Shown: positions 1 through 10,304, counted from the stretch's first letter. The stretch is DNA of 64,000 bases from Schizochytrium sp. CCTCC M209059 (GCA_000818945.1 KN805371.1:186001-250000), one strand, 5' to 3'. Program-made: numbers and translations. The notes: generated by a model from the letters alone, not told the origin.

Positions 1-82
1 TGAAGCGGAGTGTAGCAAAAAGGCTATGGAAAGAACATCAAAGTTTAGTCAAAGTCGAACTCGTAGGTTTCTGTGTCTATGC

Positions 83-1195
83 CTACTTCTTGTCCTCGGC
101 CTCCTTTTTGAACTTTTCGTCGGCGGCAATCTCCTTCTGCAAGTTCTCAAAGTAGGTGCTGACGCGCATGACGACAGTCCAGGTAATAGCCTGACCGGGT
201 GCCAGGCGGGAAAGACGCGGGATGATACCCTTCCAGAGTGCTGGAAGACCCTCTTCGGCGGCAATGAGACGAGCCGTTTGGTACCAGCCGGTGTACTTGA
301 TCTCGCCAGGCTTGCTGAAGTCCTGGCCCATCATGCGGGTCTTGACAACATCGATGGGGGCGTTGAGGCACGGTCCGACGGCGCCTGCCAAGAGACCGTT
401 GAGGAGGGTCTGCCAGACGGCGAGGACCTTGCCGTCGCCCTGCTCCTTGCCCCAGAGCACCTTGTTGAGGATGGCCATGCTCATAAAGTTGAAGGCCTGG
501 TTGGAGCCTTGGCGGATGACGGTGGGCATGTTGCCGGACCAGAGGCGCTGGATGCCCTCGTTGCGGATGATCTTGACGACAACGTCGATGGGGCCTCTGT
601 ACATGGGTTCCTGGCCGGCCACGACCTTTTGCTTTTGCAGGCGGGTCTTGATCACTTCAAAGGGGGTGACGATCATGCAGGCCTCGAGGGTACCGACGGC
701 GAGACCGGCGGTGAAGTTGACCTTTGCGGACGCGTTGCCCTTGGCGTCGGCGCCGAGCATGACCTTGAACTTTTCGAAGGCGCCGAAGCGGAGGGCGTAC
801 TTGAGCGTGAGGTGGGTCACGAACGGGGTGAGGCCCTTGTACAGGGCGCCGACGCCCTCGTTGCGGGCCGTTTTCTTGAGGCAGTCGATCATGCCATTGT
901 ACTCGTTGGTCTTGTCGAGCTGGAGGCGGGTCTTGGCGACGTCGAGGGGCTGGAGCGTGCATGCTTCTGCGACACCGCCGGCCATGCCGGAGACCAGTTT
1001 AATGTAGGGGCTCAGGTTTGAGGAGGCCAGCTTGGCGCCGAGGATGTTCTTGATCGGGCTCGGTGCCAGGACCTTGCTGCTGGTGCTGGTGCTGCTGCTG
1101 TCGCCCCCGCGAACCGCGGCGGGCCTCGCGGCCATCACGCTCGTGGGGCACAGCACGCTGGCGCTGGCGGCGCTCACGTTCTCGGGCGTCATCAT
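83..1195 (-). CDS. Mitochondrial carrier, succinate/fumarate (SFC1/ACR1)-type
   Basis: Predicted SLC25-family transporter of the inner mitochondrial membrane, 370 aa. Three tandem carrier repeats are visible, each with the P-x-[D/E]-x-x-[K/R] signature: PLDVAKTR near residue 83, PFEVIKTR near 178 and PIDVVKTR near 280. The third repeat (NAPIDVVKTR, then ALWKGIIPRLSRLAPGQAITWTV) looks like yeast Sfc1, which exchanges succinate for fumarate; a citrate or oxoglutarate carrier is the main alternative. About 60 residues rich in Ser, Ala and Thr precede the first repeat and could be a targeting extension. I start at the tandem ATGs at 1195; the frame stays open upstream to about 1303 through low-complexity sequence. 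Another in-frame ATG lies at residue 21. Stop is TAG. Family assignment is firm, substrate is inference. Confidence 0.88.
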   Translation of the reverse strand: MMTPENVSAASASVLCPTSVMAARPAAVRGGDSSSTSTSSKVLAPSPIKNILGAKLASSNLSPYIKLVSGMAGGVAEACTLQPLDVAKTRLQLDKTNEYNGMIDCLKKTARNEGVGALYKGLTPFVTHLTLKYALRFGAFEKFKVMLGADAKGNASAKVNFTAGLAVGTLEACMIVTPFEVIKTRLQKQKVVAGQEPMYRGPIDVVVKIIRNEGIQRLWSGNMPTVIRQGSNQAFNFMSMAILNKVLWGKEQGDGKVLAVWQTLLNGLLAGAVGPCLNAPIDVVKTRMMGQDFSKPGEIKYTGWYQTARLIAAEEGLPALWKGIIPRLSRLAPGQAITWTVVMRVSTYFENLQKEIAADEKFKKEAEDKK

Positions 1196-2350
1196 CCTTC
1201 GCTCCCTGCCTGCCTGCCTGTGTTGTCTGTCTGGTCTGCCGCGTCGCGCGCAGGTCGTCTCTGCGCGTGCGGTCCGTGGGTCGGGTTGCGCGTCTGTTTG
1301 CAATCCGATTGCACGTTTGCTGCGCCCTGCTTGCTTGCTCGCTTGCTTCCTTGCCTGCCTGCCTGCCTGCCCGTCTCCCTCCCTCTGCCTGGCCCTGCCT
1401 CCTCGCTCGCTCGCTCGCGGCTCCCGGCGACGCTCCTCGGCGCGGGCGGGCGATGGCGGTCTGCCGCGGCGTCCTGCGGCCGGCCGGCCAGCGCGGGGGC
1501 GGCGGCGCGCGGGCGGGCGGGGCGGCCTTGCCTGGGCGGGGCGGCCTGGCCTGGCCTCGTGTCTCGCGTCATGTCATGCATGTCACGCGTGTCAGACGTG
1601 TCGCCGCGCCTGTAAAAGCATGGGCAGATGGCGAGGGGACAGATCCACGGAGAGAAAGGGAGGGAGGGAGGGAGAGGCTCTTGCATACGCCCAAGGAGAG
1701 AGCGCTCGCTTGTGCAAGTAGACCGCGCCTGCCTTGGCCCGAGCAGGGAAGGAATGAGGGAGGGGAAGGAGAGGAGGAGGAGGAAGGAAGCAAGCAAGGG
1801 AGAGCAGCTGCTCGCAAGGCAGCAAGCAGGGGGAAGAAAGAAAGGGGAGGGGAAGAAAGTGAGAAAGGGCGGGTGAAGGCGAGGGAGGAAGGGAGGAAAG
1901 GAAAGGGCGAAGGAAAGAAAGAAAGCAAGTGAAATGGAGAAGGCAGGCAGGCAGGCAGGAAAGCGATGATCCGGCCATCCATGGGCGAAGGGAAACCGCG
2001 GCTGGACGCGCGGAAACCGCGGCGTCGCTTTCATCGCGAAAGCGCTCGCCTTGCCTCGCGGCGCTGCCGCCGGAACGTGGCGACGTGCATTTCGTCGTGC
2101 TGGCAAACTCCATACGCGATCAGTCATGGCAGCGCGGCGCGGTGCGACGCGGGGGAATGCAAAGCAACGCAGCGCAGCGCAGCGCAGTGCAGTGCAGAGC
2201 GATGCGATGCGATGCAATGCGAGCGCCTGGAAGCAGCGGCTGCGGATGGGAAGCAGCGGCGGCGGCGCAGTACCGCGCGGCTCGCAAGGTAATGCGGGCG
2301 CGCGGATGTAATGCGATGCCCAAGCCCGCGGCGCGAGATGAGGCCCGGCC

Positions 2351-2394
2351 ACGCACGCACGCACGCACGCACGCACGCGCGCACGCACGCACGC
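2351..2394. repeat. (ACGC)n tetranucleotide repeat
   Basis: About eleven ACGC units with one slip, directly followed by the CAGCG array. Confidence 0.9.
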
Positions 2395-2401
2395 GCCGGG
2401 T

Positions 2402-2456
2402 GCAGCGCAGCGCAGCGCAGCGCAGCGCAGCGCAGCGCAGCGCAGCGCAGCGCAGC
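2402..2456. repeat. (GCAGC)n pentanucleotide array
   Basis: Eleven near-perfect copies of a CAGCG unit. A looser version of the same unit occurs at about 2160-2200. Confidence 0.92.
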
Positions 2457-2700
2457 GGCGGCTTGCGAGGGTTTCGTGCACGAGTTCGGTCGGCCGGCCG
2501 GCCGTACGTACGTACGGCGTGCGGCAGCCACAAGGAGGTCGGCGCGGGCGGCGAAAGCTGCGAGGGAGAGCACGGCGCTGCGCGGCGCAAAGGGAGGCGG
2601 GGTCGCCAAGAACATGCCGCGAGCTCGCGCGAGGCAAGGCCGGCATGGCGCTCGTGGCTGGCTGATGGAGAAAAAAAGATAGATTCAAATCAAGGCGGAA

Positions 2701-2740
2701 AATGAATGAATGAATGAATGAATGAATGAATGAATGAATG
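2701..2740. repeat. (AATG)n tetranucleotide repeat
   Basis: Ten uninterrupted AATG units. Shorter AATG/ATTC runs recur at about 42864, 46010 and 58458. Confidence 0.95.
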
Positions 2741-2953
2741 GGTGGATCGACCCATTGATCGGATCGAGCGAGCCCGCTGCAGCTAGCTAGCTAGCTACCG
2801 CCGGCACCGCGCGCGGAAACGAGCTCCTGCTTCGCCTGGCCCTGCCCCGTCTCAGCTCGCAGCGCTGCGTAGGGCGCGGAATGAGGCCAAGAAAAGGCCC
2901 GGAACAAGGTCCCCCTCCCGAGTCATTCACATCGATGCTAACCGCCCAAGATC

Positions 2954-2956
2954 GTC

Positions 2957-2988
<32 letters not shown>

Positions 2989-2992
2989 CATT
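2954..2992. repeat. (CAT)n trinucleotide repeat
   Basis: About a dozen CAT units with one CAC interruption. Translates to poly-His or poly-Asp/Met in shadow frames. Confidence 0.9.
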
Positions 2993-3006
2993 CTCCCGCG
3001 CGGGTG

Positions 3007-3017
3007 GACAGACAGAA

Positions 3018-3052
<35 letters not shown>
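3007..3052. repeat. (GACA)n tetranucleotide repeat
   Basis: About eleven GACA units with one early mismatch. Confidence 0.9.
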
Positions 3053-3641
3053 TAAGCAGACGCTCGCAACGCAAGCCGCAGCCGCATCCAAGGCGGAAGG
3101 CAAGGCAGAAAGAAGGCAAGGCAGGCAGCCCCTGCTCCTGGGCTCTTGCTCCTGATCTTCACCTGGGCAGGAAGCGGAGGCGTAAGGAGTGACGGCGCGC
3201 CGCGCTCTCGGGCGGCTTAGGTGCAAGCAGGCGCCCGCCAGCCTGCGCAACGCAATTTACCGTCCCGCGACGAGGCGCAAGGCGCGGGGCGCAAGGCGCG
3301 GCGCGAGGCGGCGCCGACAGGCCGCTGGCGGTACCGCGCGCGCGTGCGCATCCGTGGCGGCGGCCGCTCCGATCGCAGGGGCTGACTTGACTGGCTGGTT
3401 GGTGTGGCGAGATCGATCGTCGCAGGTATAGGCAGGCCTAAAAGTGTTCTTGTTGTCACGGTTGTTGTTGTTGTTTCCTACTACCAAGGAGGACCAAGAA
3501 CCCATGGCAGCAGCAGCCAGGGCAGCTGTCCAGGAACGCGCCGCAGTCAGGAAAACGCATACGGTACGGCGCACGCGGTCAGCAGCCATGGCAGCTCGCT
3601 GCAGCCACGAGTGGCAGAGATTTCAGGCAGGTTAGCAGAAA

Positions 3642-3677
3642 GCATGCATGCGTGCATGCATGCATGCATGCATGCAT
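3642..3677. repeat. (ATGC)n self-complementary repeat
   Basis: Roughly nine ATGC units with one GTGC variant. The unit GCATGC is palindromic, so the tract can fold on itself. Confidence 0.88.
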
Positions 3678-4085
3678 TTTCTGGCGGGCAACGAAGTCAC
3701 CATTCTAAGTTAGACAAAGTTGTCCCGTCCCGTCCGAGTCCCGTCCGAGTCCCGTCCCGTCCCCTTCACCTCATCTCACTTCATTTCATTCGCCTCAACA
3801 CGATGTCGAGCCCCCACATAAAATTTTTGTTTAAGAGAGATGGGGGAACCAAAGTCCACCAGACCCGGTCGTGACCCGGACACAGACACGACGTAGCGCC
3901 GGGTCCGGTGCGGCTTCTAAAAGGACAGATTTCGGGAAAAGAATGGCTCTCTCTCTCCGTCAGTCAGTCAGTCAGGGCGGGCCCGACCCAGCTGGGTTGG
4001 ACGGCGCTGCTGGCGTGTGCAGCTAGCTAGCTAAGCTGGCTGTCCGGCCGGCCACGGATGAAAAGGTGGATGGATGAAGTATGTA

Positions 4086-4086
<1 letters not shown>

Positions 4087-4116
<30 letters not shown>
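4087..4116. repeat. (GGCT)n tetranucleotide repeat
   Basis: Seven GGCT units. The same unit recurs at 38033-38057. Confidence 0.9.
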
Positions 4117-4617
4117 ACACTGGCCAATGCCACTAGCGGTGAATGGATAAGGAAACTCGACTTGTTCCTGGCCGGTTCAGACGCCGCATGAGCCTCCAAC
4201 AATGATGGTATCCGCGAATGCGCAGTTGGTACCCGCACCGCTGGCTTCGCGGATTATCTTCTTCCATACCGACTGCGGCGGTGCGGCCCGATGAAGCCTG
4301 GCCATCAGAGAAAAATGTTATACCGAGCCAAGTGCGAATGGCCACGGATGGGTCGAAAGCTGATGTCAGCACACGGTCGAGAAACTCTCCCAGCCACAAG
4401 GCCTGCCTTCAGCACGTCTTACGCAACGAGAAGATTGGAAAAATTGTTGGTCCTAGTCTATTTTAAACCACCTCTGTTCTTGCTGCTGCTCAGGCTGTGT
4501 GCAAAGAACGCAGCTCAGCAAGCCTTTTACACGTCTGTCGTCGTCTGTCAAACTGCCTGCCCGTCTGGTGCACCTGCTTGGAGCTCGAACCGCAAAAAGC
4601 CAAAGTAACAAGCAAGC

Positions 4618-6084
4618 CTAATCGACCTTGGTGTGTGTCGACGTTACGCCGCCAGCCCAAGACCCACGGCGAAAGTAGCGGTGCCAGACAAAGACAGCCA
4701 ACAAGAGAAGCAAAACGCCCACAATTGAGCAGGTAATAACGATGATCTCAATGTGCGCAGAAGCAAAGGTCACGTCCTTAAAAGTCGCGCACGCGCTCTG
4801 CGCAAGGTAGCCGCCGCAGCCAAACCTGTACAAATCAAGGCGACTCTCTAGCGGCGACGGCTCCACCCGGTTCACCACCCGAGGCCCCTTTTGCGTAAAC
4901 GATGACGCAAGCGCGTCGTCTTCGGGAAGAAAGTAGTTCACATAGTCCCCCAAAGAGAAAGGGTTGCATCGGGGAAGCACACAGTGCGCCTCGAGCTGCG
5001 CACGAATGCCAGAGCGGATCGACTTGTAAGAGTGCGCCATGCCCTGCAGCGTCTCCTCGCACAACAGCTTACCGCACGACGCCGCAGACGTACATCCCAA
5101 CGCACCGACGAACGGCCCCGGGAAGTCTGACGCATAAGCATGCAAGTATCCAAGGTCTTTGTACATTTGCAGGCATCCATCGCGCGCGCGCCGCGGAAAT
5201 GCGCCGGGATGGAGCGGCGACTCTGCGCTCCTGCACAGCACCTGCGTCAAATTTCGAGCCGCATCCACGTTACGATAGTCCAGCAGCACAAGCTGCAGCC
5301 GAGACATTATCCCCTCTAGCAGACGACCCATGTCCAGACACAAACCCTCGTCCAGGGTCAGCGTCAGCGTATTTGCACTCGCGTTTCGCTCCACATAAAG
5401 CTTTTGCGACGGGTCGCAAGCCGAACACAGCAGGGCAGAATAATAGCCCGCCAGACTTGCAATGAGCCGCGTCACGTGAATGGCAAGGTTTTGATTACCA
5501 ATGTCACCCACAAGATGTGAAACGTAGTCTTTGACCTTGCGGTAGAGAACACCAAAGTCGAGGTTGGTCGTAAAAACATGCTGCGACAGAACTCCCAGTC
5601 CGTACGCAAGAAAGGATTGAGGATCTGACTCGAAGCGAGAAAACATACTTCCCAGCGAATCGATCCATAAGTCAAAATTTTCCGTATCTCCAAGAACCGC
5701 GTTGAAACCCTTGACACTGCAACACGTTGCCTTGAGCCCGCACATGTTCGCGTGCATCGCCACAGGCGACGCAAGCGTCGTCATGTTGGGTAGCATTGTG
5801 AGACGTCTTGACGTGCCCAACACCTGGTCACATATCCGTCCCCGCGGGTCCTTCCCGCCAACCGTATTCTGCGCGAGCGCAAAGTCCTCCTCCTCCTCCT
5901 CCTCCTCCCCTCCTCCGGTGGTAACGGGGCCAGCGTCGTTGGCCGCCTCGAGGCCGGGGTCCGCGACCCAGCCGTCGCCGCCTCCGGCCCACGCCGCGTC
6001 AACAGGATTGGTCTCGGCCAGAGCGGCCGCCACGCCTTCGAGTGCAGCGCGCAGCGCCGCGGCGCTCTCCTCCGTCTCGCCCAT
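4618..6084 (-). CDS. Cys-rich single-pass membrane protein, unrecognised family
   Basis: I do not recognise this 488-aa protein. From the first ATG (6084) it has an acidic N-terminus with a run of seven or eight Glu (about residues 57-65), then a roughly 350-residue region with more than a dozen cysteines and several N-x-S/T sites, then one strong hydrophobic segment near the C-terminus (IEIIVITCSIVGVLLLLLAVFVW) and a short basic tail. The cysteines and glycosylation sites suggest an extracellular or lumenal domain anchored by the C-terminal helix. No signal peptide is visible at this start, and the frame upstream (to 6165) has no further ATG, so an upstream exon carrying the signal may be missing. 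It is divergent from the first sulfatase across about 375 bp. Stop is TAG. Confidence 0.7.
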   Translation of the reverse strand: MGETEESAAALRAALEGVAAALAETNPVDAAWAGGGDGWVADPGLEAANDAGPVTTGGGEEEEEEEDFALAQNTVGGKDPRGRICDQVLGTSRRLTMLPNMTTLASPVAMHANMCGLKATCCSVKGFNAVLGDTENFDLWIDSLGSMFSRFESDPQSFLAYGLGVLSQHVFTTNLDFGVLYRKVKDYVSHLVGDIGNQNLAIHVTRLIASLAGYYSALLCSACDPSQKLYVERNASANTLTLTLDEGLCLDMGRLLEGIMSRLQLVLLDYRNVDAARNLTQVLCRSAESPLHPGAFPRRARDGCLQMYKDLGYLHAYASDFPGPFVGALGCTSAASCGKLLCEETLQGMAHSYKSIRSGIRAQLEAHCVLPRCNPFSLGDYVNYFLPEDDALASSFTQKGPRVVNRVEPSPLESRLDLYRFGCGGYLAQSACATFKDVTFASAHIEIIVITCSIVGVLLLLLAVFVWHRYFRRGSWAGGVTSTHTKVD

Positions 6085-6459
6085 CGCGCGGCGTCGCACC
6101 GCGCCGCCGCGCCTGCGTCCGGACTCCCTCGCAAAGTATCTTTGTTCTTCGCTTCTGGCCGTCAACGAGAATGCAGCCGCGGTGGCGCCTTTGACGAGAG
6201 ACGTTCTTCGTACTTGTGTAGACCACGGCAGGACCCGGACTCGGCCTGGGGCTGGGAGTAGAGCCCTTGCACGTGCGACATGGTGCGCAGAGTCTTGCGA
6301 GCGGAGAGGCCAGGAGAGGGAACGTCGGAAATCGGCAAACTCTCTGTACTACGTGCTGCGCTGCACTGCGCCGCACAGCGCAGCGCCGCACCGCGTCGAA
6401 CGAAGCTAGCCCCCGAGGATACAAGCAAGGAGCGCGGGCGCAAGCTAGCAAGCTGAAAG
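6085..6459. promoter_or_regulatory. Divergent intergenic region between the Cys-rich protein and the first sulfatase
   Basis: Shared upstream region of two divergent genes. It holds GC-rich low complexity (GCGCAGC-like units near 6358-6400) and no clear TATA box. It might also hide a 5' exon of the minus-strand gene. Confidence 0.4.
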
Positions 6460-8139
6460 ATGATGCTGACGCCTCAGAGACTCTCGCGCGCGGTGCTGCT
6501 GCTAGTGACCGCCGTAGCCGGCATCACGACGACATCTTACGGTCGTCTGGCACGTGGTGAAAAACCGAACATTGTCATGATCGTCATCGATAGCCTTGGA
6601 TACGCGGATCTTGGTTTTCGCAACGACAAGGAGATCGACACGCCCAACCTCGATGCCCTTGCGGATCGAGGGCTCAAGCTAGAGCGATACTATGTACACA
6701 CCGCTTGCTCTCCAAGCCGCGCCGCTCTCATGACAGGACGCTATGCGCACCATACCGGCGTCCACGACTCTTTTGAGGCTAGCTCGAACCTTGCCGTTGA
6801 GTCTGACGAAGCGTTCCTCAGCGAGCAACTCAAAGATGCAGGCTATGCGACCCACATGATCGGGAAGTGGCACCTCGGACATCACAAGTGGGAGTACTTG
6901 CCCACATATCGCGGATTTGATTCATTTTACGGGTTCCTCACGGACTGAGGCTGCTATTACATGGGACGCAGTACTTGCGACTTTACAACCTATCGGATAT
7001 GGTTTCACTACCTCGAAATGAATGCGCCCAAGTGCAATGTAGAATCATGTGTGCGCATACCCTGGGAGGCGCAGAACCAGTACTCGACGGAAAATCTCAG
7101 CAACAAAGCAATCCAGGTCATTTCGCGCCATGCCGAGAGCTTTAGCGACAAACCGCTATTTCTCTACCTTGCCTACCAGGGCGTAGCTGCAGGCTTTCCT
7201 CAGCCGAACCAAGTGCCGGCCCATTTCGCAGAGCCGTACACAAAGCGCATCAAGTCGCCTACGCGCCGACAATTTGCTGCCATGCTCTCTGCGCTCGATC
7301 AAGGAATTGGCAACGTTACACACGCACTCCAGCTGAATGGATTCAATGACGACAATACGCTCATCATCATCTCTACCGACACTGGCGGACCCGTCGATAC
7401 AGAGGACGCTGTAGGAAGCAGCAATGAGCCTCTCCGGGGCGGCAGACATTCGCTCTTTGAAGGCGGTGTCCGCGGAACTGCCTTTCTCGTAGGATATGGA
7501 GTTTCTACCAAGAACCGCTCGGTCTATAAAGGCCTCATGCACATTGCCGATTGGTTTGCTACAATTGCGGATGTGGCAGGATTCCCGATCAAATCCTCTA
7601 AGCGCCTCGACAGCCTTTCCCATTGGACAGATCTCTCGGGAAGCGCTCTCGACGCAACGTCTGCAGTCCGCTCAGAGATTGTGCTCGGCAATGTCTCTGA
7701 GAGCTACGGGACTGGATTTGCGATGATCGTCGACGAGCAAGGCACGAAAGATGAGAGCGCGACGGCTGGACCAAAACAGTGGAAGATTGTGGCGGGGTCA
7801 GCCGGTTATCCCTTTACGTGGTCTGACAGCAATCCGCAGCCTCATCAGAGAGAGAAAGGATATCATCCTCCTTCTTCCAAACCTTGCAAGCACGGATACT
7901 GTCTCTACGAGCTCTTGTCGGATCCGTACGAGCAGAATGATCTCGCTTCGGACCCTGCATACACCAACGTTCTTGCCAACTTGCGCACAAAGCTTCATGC
8001 CGAGCTCGAAACCTCGCACACGATCGTACCAGACTGCACTAAAGCCCCCGTTGAAAAGTACGAGCAGCATGTTGTTCATGTATGGTACCCGTATTGTGAC
8101 GACGCCTCTCACAGTACTTTTCCAACCTTTCCAATGTAG
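6460..8139 (+). pseudogene. Arylsulfatase-B-like gene with in-frame TGA and altered active site
   Basis: Tandem paralog of the intact sulfatase just downstream. Counting the TGA as a codon it is 559 codons, with an N-terminal signal-like helix (about residues 11-25). The formylglycine motif C83-S-P-S-R87 and K136/H138 (GKWHLG) are kept. Aligned to the intact copy, four other active-site residues differ: the second Asp of the metal pair is Ser45, the substrate His is Ala243, the metal-binding Asn is Thr308 (DT instead of DN), and the Lys before the EGGVRG motif is Arg329. Codon 163 (6946-6948) is TGA where the paralog has Gly; the frame then stays open for 396 codons to a TAG. It could be a decaying gene, a pseudoenzyme read through at TGA, or an assembly error. 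The retained frame argues against long neutral decay. Confidence 0.85.
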
Positions 8140-8587
8140 CGCTAGCTACTACTACTATTTCTCCCTAAAGCACGAAGTTGACTCACTGTCATGCATGTGT
8201 ACGATACGTATCTTGTATAAAGTTATACTTGCCTCCGCCCCTTTTCCCTCTCTGGACGAAGTCTTTTGTCTCACTACGAGTAAGGCAGATCTTTCGTATC
8301 CGGTATACTAGGCCTAGCTAGGCCTATGCCTAGGCCTGCCCTTGTGTTAGTGGCAGTTGATTCTTCGATCGTCGAAAAGGCAATCCTGCAGATCTTGATT
8401 GATTCCATGCAACAGGCTCGCTCGTTTGCTCGTTTGCTCGCTCGCTCGCTTGGACAGATCTCTGCGCCGCTCGCGTGGACCTGCGCTCGTTTCACGGCCT
8501 CGGCAAGTAGCCTCACGCAGCGGAGAGGGTGGTGAGTGAGTGAGATCTGCAAGACGGAAGATGCGTCAGGGTCCAGAACCGCGTCCC
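8140..8587. promoter_or_regulatory. Region between the tandem sulfatases
   Basis: Holds the 3' flank of the first sulfatase and the probable promoter of the second. A perfect 16-bp palindrome AGGCCTAGCTAGGCCT lies at 8310-8325 and contains two overlapping TAGGCCTA sites (8309-8316, 8319-8326). An AT-rich element TTGTATAAAG is at about 8212. No gene seen. Confidence 0.45.
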
Positions 8588-10216
8588 ATGAGCCGGTCCA
8601 CAGCGACGCTGTTGCTGCTCGCGCTTGTGGTGTTAGCAAGCTGCTGCGCTGGTCTTCACACTAAGATGAGCAAGGATATGAATGCTACGAAAAAGCCCAA
8701 CATCATCTTTATGCTCGTCGACGACCTTGGATATGCAGACATTGGATACCGCAACAACAATGAGATCGACACACCTCATCTCAACTCAATTGTGGCACGT
8801 GGCCTTGACCTCGAACGCTATTATGTGCATTGCGTGTGCTCACCAAGCCGTGGCGCCCTCATGACGGGGCGATTTGCTCACCACCTGGGTCTGCACAATT
8901 GGTTGTGGCCCGCCAACAACATTGCCGTTGAACTCGACGAAGTTTTCCTTCCCGAAAAACTCAAAGAGGTTGGCTACAAAACGCACATGGTTGGTAAATG
9001 GCATCTGGGGCATCATAAATGGGGCTACACGCCCAATTATCGGGGATTCGATACTTACTACGGATACTACACGGGCGGCGGAGACTACTACATGGGTCTT
9101 TGCGACACCCAGCGTCTCTGGTTCCAGTACCTTGATGCCAAAAAGCCCAAATGCAGCGACGAACCATCGTGCGTCCGAATTCCTTGGGAAGCGCAAGGCC
9201 GCTACTCGACCGAGGTTTTTGGCGAAAAGGCAGTCGAAATCATCGACAATCACAACACTTCGGAACCTTTGTTCCTCTACCTCGCCTTTCAGGCTGTGCA
9301 TGCAGGCTTCTTCCAGCCCGACCAAGTCCCGCCACGTTACGTTGAACCGTACGAGAATCGCATTCCGCCAGGCAAGCGCAGGCAATTTGCTGGCATGCTT
9401 TCGGCCGTTGACATGGCCGTCGGAAAGGTGCTCGAGGCGCTCGAGCGCAACGAGTTCACCGATGATAACACCCTCATCATTGTGTCCACAGACAATGGTG
9501 GACCTGTCTTTGTTGGCGATGGCGTCGGCAGTCGCAATACGCCTTTTCGTGGCGGCAAGCACGCTCTGTACGAGGGTGGAGTGCGTGGCGTCGCCTTCAT
9601 CGCTGGCTACGGCATCCAGCAGCGTGGCGGTACCTACTCTGGTCTCATGCACATTAGCGACTGGTTTGTGACCCTGGCCGATGTTGCAGGCTATTCGCTT
9701 GATACGAAAAAGCCACTCGACGGAGTATCGCATTGGGAACGCCTTTCCGCCCCGCCGGACAAGATATTTGATGGACCTGCATTGCGTACAAAGGTCGTTC
9801 TGGGCAACGTCTCGGATCACGGAATCGGCTTCGGTGTTCTCTATGACGACGAGGATGGGAAGACGTGGAAGATTATCACGGGAACACCTGGTTACCCTCC
9901 CTTTCTTAGTGATGAAGCCCCAGACCTACTTCACGGTGATAAAGGGAAACCGTGTCATAATGGCTTTTGCCTTTTCGAGATTCAATCTGACCCCATTGAG
10001 CAATACGATCTTGCGCTCAATGCCTCATACGCCTCCAAGCTGGACGAGATGCGTGAGCGTCTTCTCGAAGAATGGGCCACGGCTCATCATCTCGTTTCTG
10101 ATTGCGACATTCAACCCATTCCCAAGTTTGAGGAGCATGTTCATTACGCCTGGTGGCCCTACTGTGACAAAGATGGCTCGCCTCTTGGAAATGATGCGAC
10201 ATTGCAAGAAAAGTAG
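8588..10216 (+). CDS. Secreted arylsulfatase B-like sulfatase (intact)
   Basis: Predicted type I sulfatase of 542 aa that hydrolyses sulfate esters, most like N-acetylgalactosamine-4-sulfatase. From the ATG at 8588 it begins with a signal peptide (MSRSTATLLLLALVVLASCC). Active-site residues are complete: metal ligands D45, D46, D302, N303; formylglycine motif C84-S-P-S-R88; K137 and H139 in GKWHLG; H238; K324 before EGGVRG. C84 must be converted to formylglycine by a sulfatase-modifying factor encoded elsewhere. An in-frame ATG at 8561 would add nine residues before the signal peptide. The C-terminal third is Cys-containing, as in ARSB. It is a tandem duplicate of the interrupted copy upstream. 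The substrate is probably a sulfated polysaccharide, own or environmental; that is inference. Stop is TAG. Confidence 0.93.
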   Translation: MSRSTATLLLLALVVLASCCAGLHTKMSKDMNATKKPNIIFMLVDDLGYADIGYRNNNEIDTPHLNSIVARGLDLERYYVHCVCSPSRGALMTGRFAHHLGLHNWLWPANNIAVELDEVFLPEKLKEVGYKTHMVGKWHLGHHKWGYTPNYRGFDTYYGYYTGGGDYYMGLCDTQRLWFQYLDAKKPKCSDEPSCVRIPWEAQGRYSTEVFGEKAVEIIDNHNTSEPLFLYLAFQAVHAGFFQPDQVPPRYVEPYENRIPPGKRRQFAGMLSAVDMAVGKVLEALERNEFTDDNTLIIVSTDNGGPVFVGDGVGSRNTPFRGGKHALYEGGVRGVAFIAGYGIQQRGGTYSGLMHISDWFVTLADVAGYSLDTKKPLDGVSHWERLSAPPDKIFDGPALRTKVVLGNVSDHGIGFGVLYDDEDGKTWKIITGTPGYPPFLSDEAPDLLHGDKGKPCHNGFCLFEIQSDPIEQYDLALNASYASKLDEMRERLLEEWATAHHLVSDCDIQPIPKFEEHVHYAWWPYCDKDGSPLGNDATLQEK

Positions 10217-10279
10217 TACGGGCTCTCATTCTAAACTCTCCAAGAGTAAATAAGAACGAAAAAGGAATAGGCACATACG

Positions 10280-10304
10280 CTCTCTCTCTCTCTCTCTCTC
10301 TCTT
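10280..10304. repeat. (CT)n tract
   Basis: Twelve CT units about 150 bp upstream of the RNase P subunit start. Similar CT/GA tracts sit in the 5' flanks of SelO, GPx and VPS37A. Confidence 0.9.

Larger units (their letters stand above)
1196..4617. other. Repeat-rich intergenic region, no supported gene
   Basis: About 3.4 kb between the carrier and the next gene. It is dominated by purine- or pyrimidine-biased low complexity and short tandem repeats: ACGC, CAGCG, AATG, CAT, GACA, ATGC and GGCT units. Several long open frames exist on both strands but they translate to simple-composition peptides (Arg, Ala, Ser, His, Cys runs) with no domain, so I do not call genes. Near 3720-3765 a GTCCC/GTCCGA unit is repeated. 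Confidence 0.6.

Noticed and set aside
1192..2688. A 498-codon open frame on the minus strand over the first repeat-rich gap, overlapping the carrier's 5' end
   Set aside because: Its product is Arg/Ala/Cys/Pro low complexity running through the CAGCG and ACGC arrays, with no domain, and competing frames of similar quality exist on both strands.
8350..8395. Hairpin TTCTTCGA-TCG-TCGAAAAGG downstream of the interrupted sulfatase as a SECIS
   Set aside because: It lacks the unpaired AA in the apical loop and the quartet geometry; and the TGA site is not a redox position in sulfatases.
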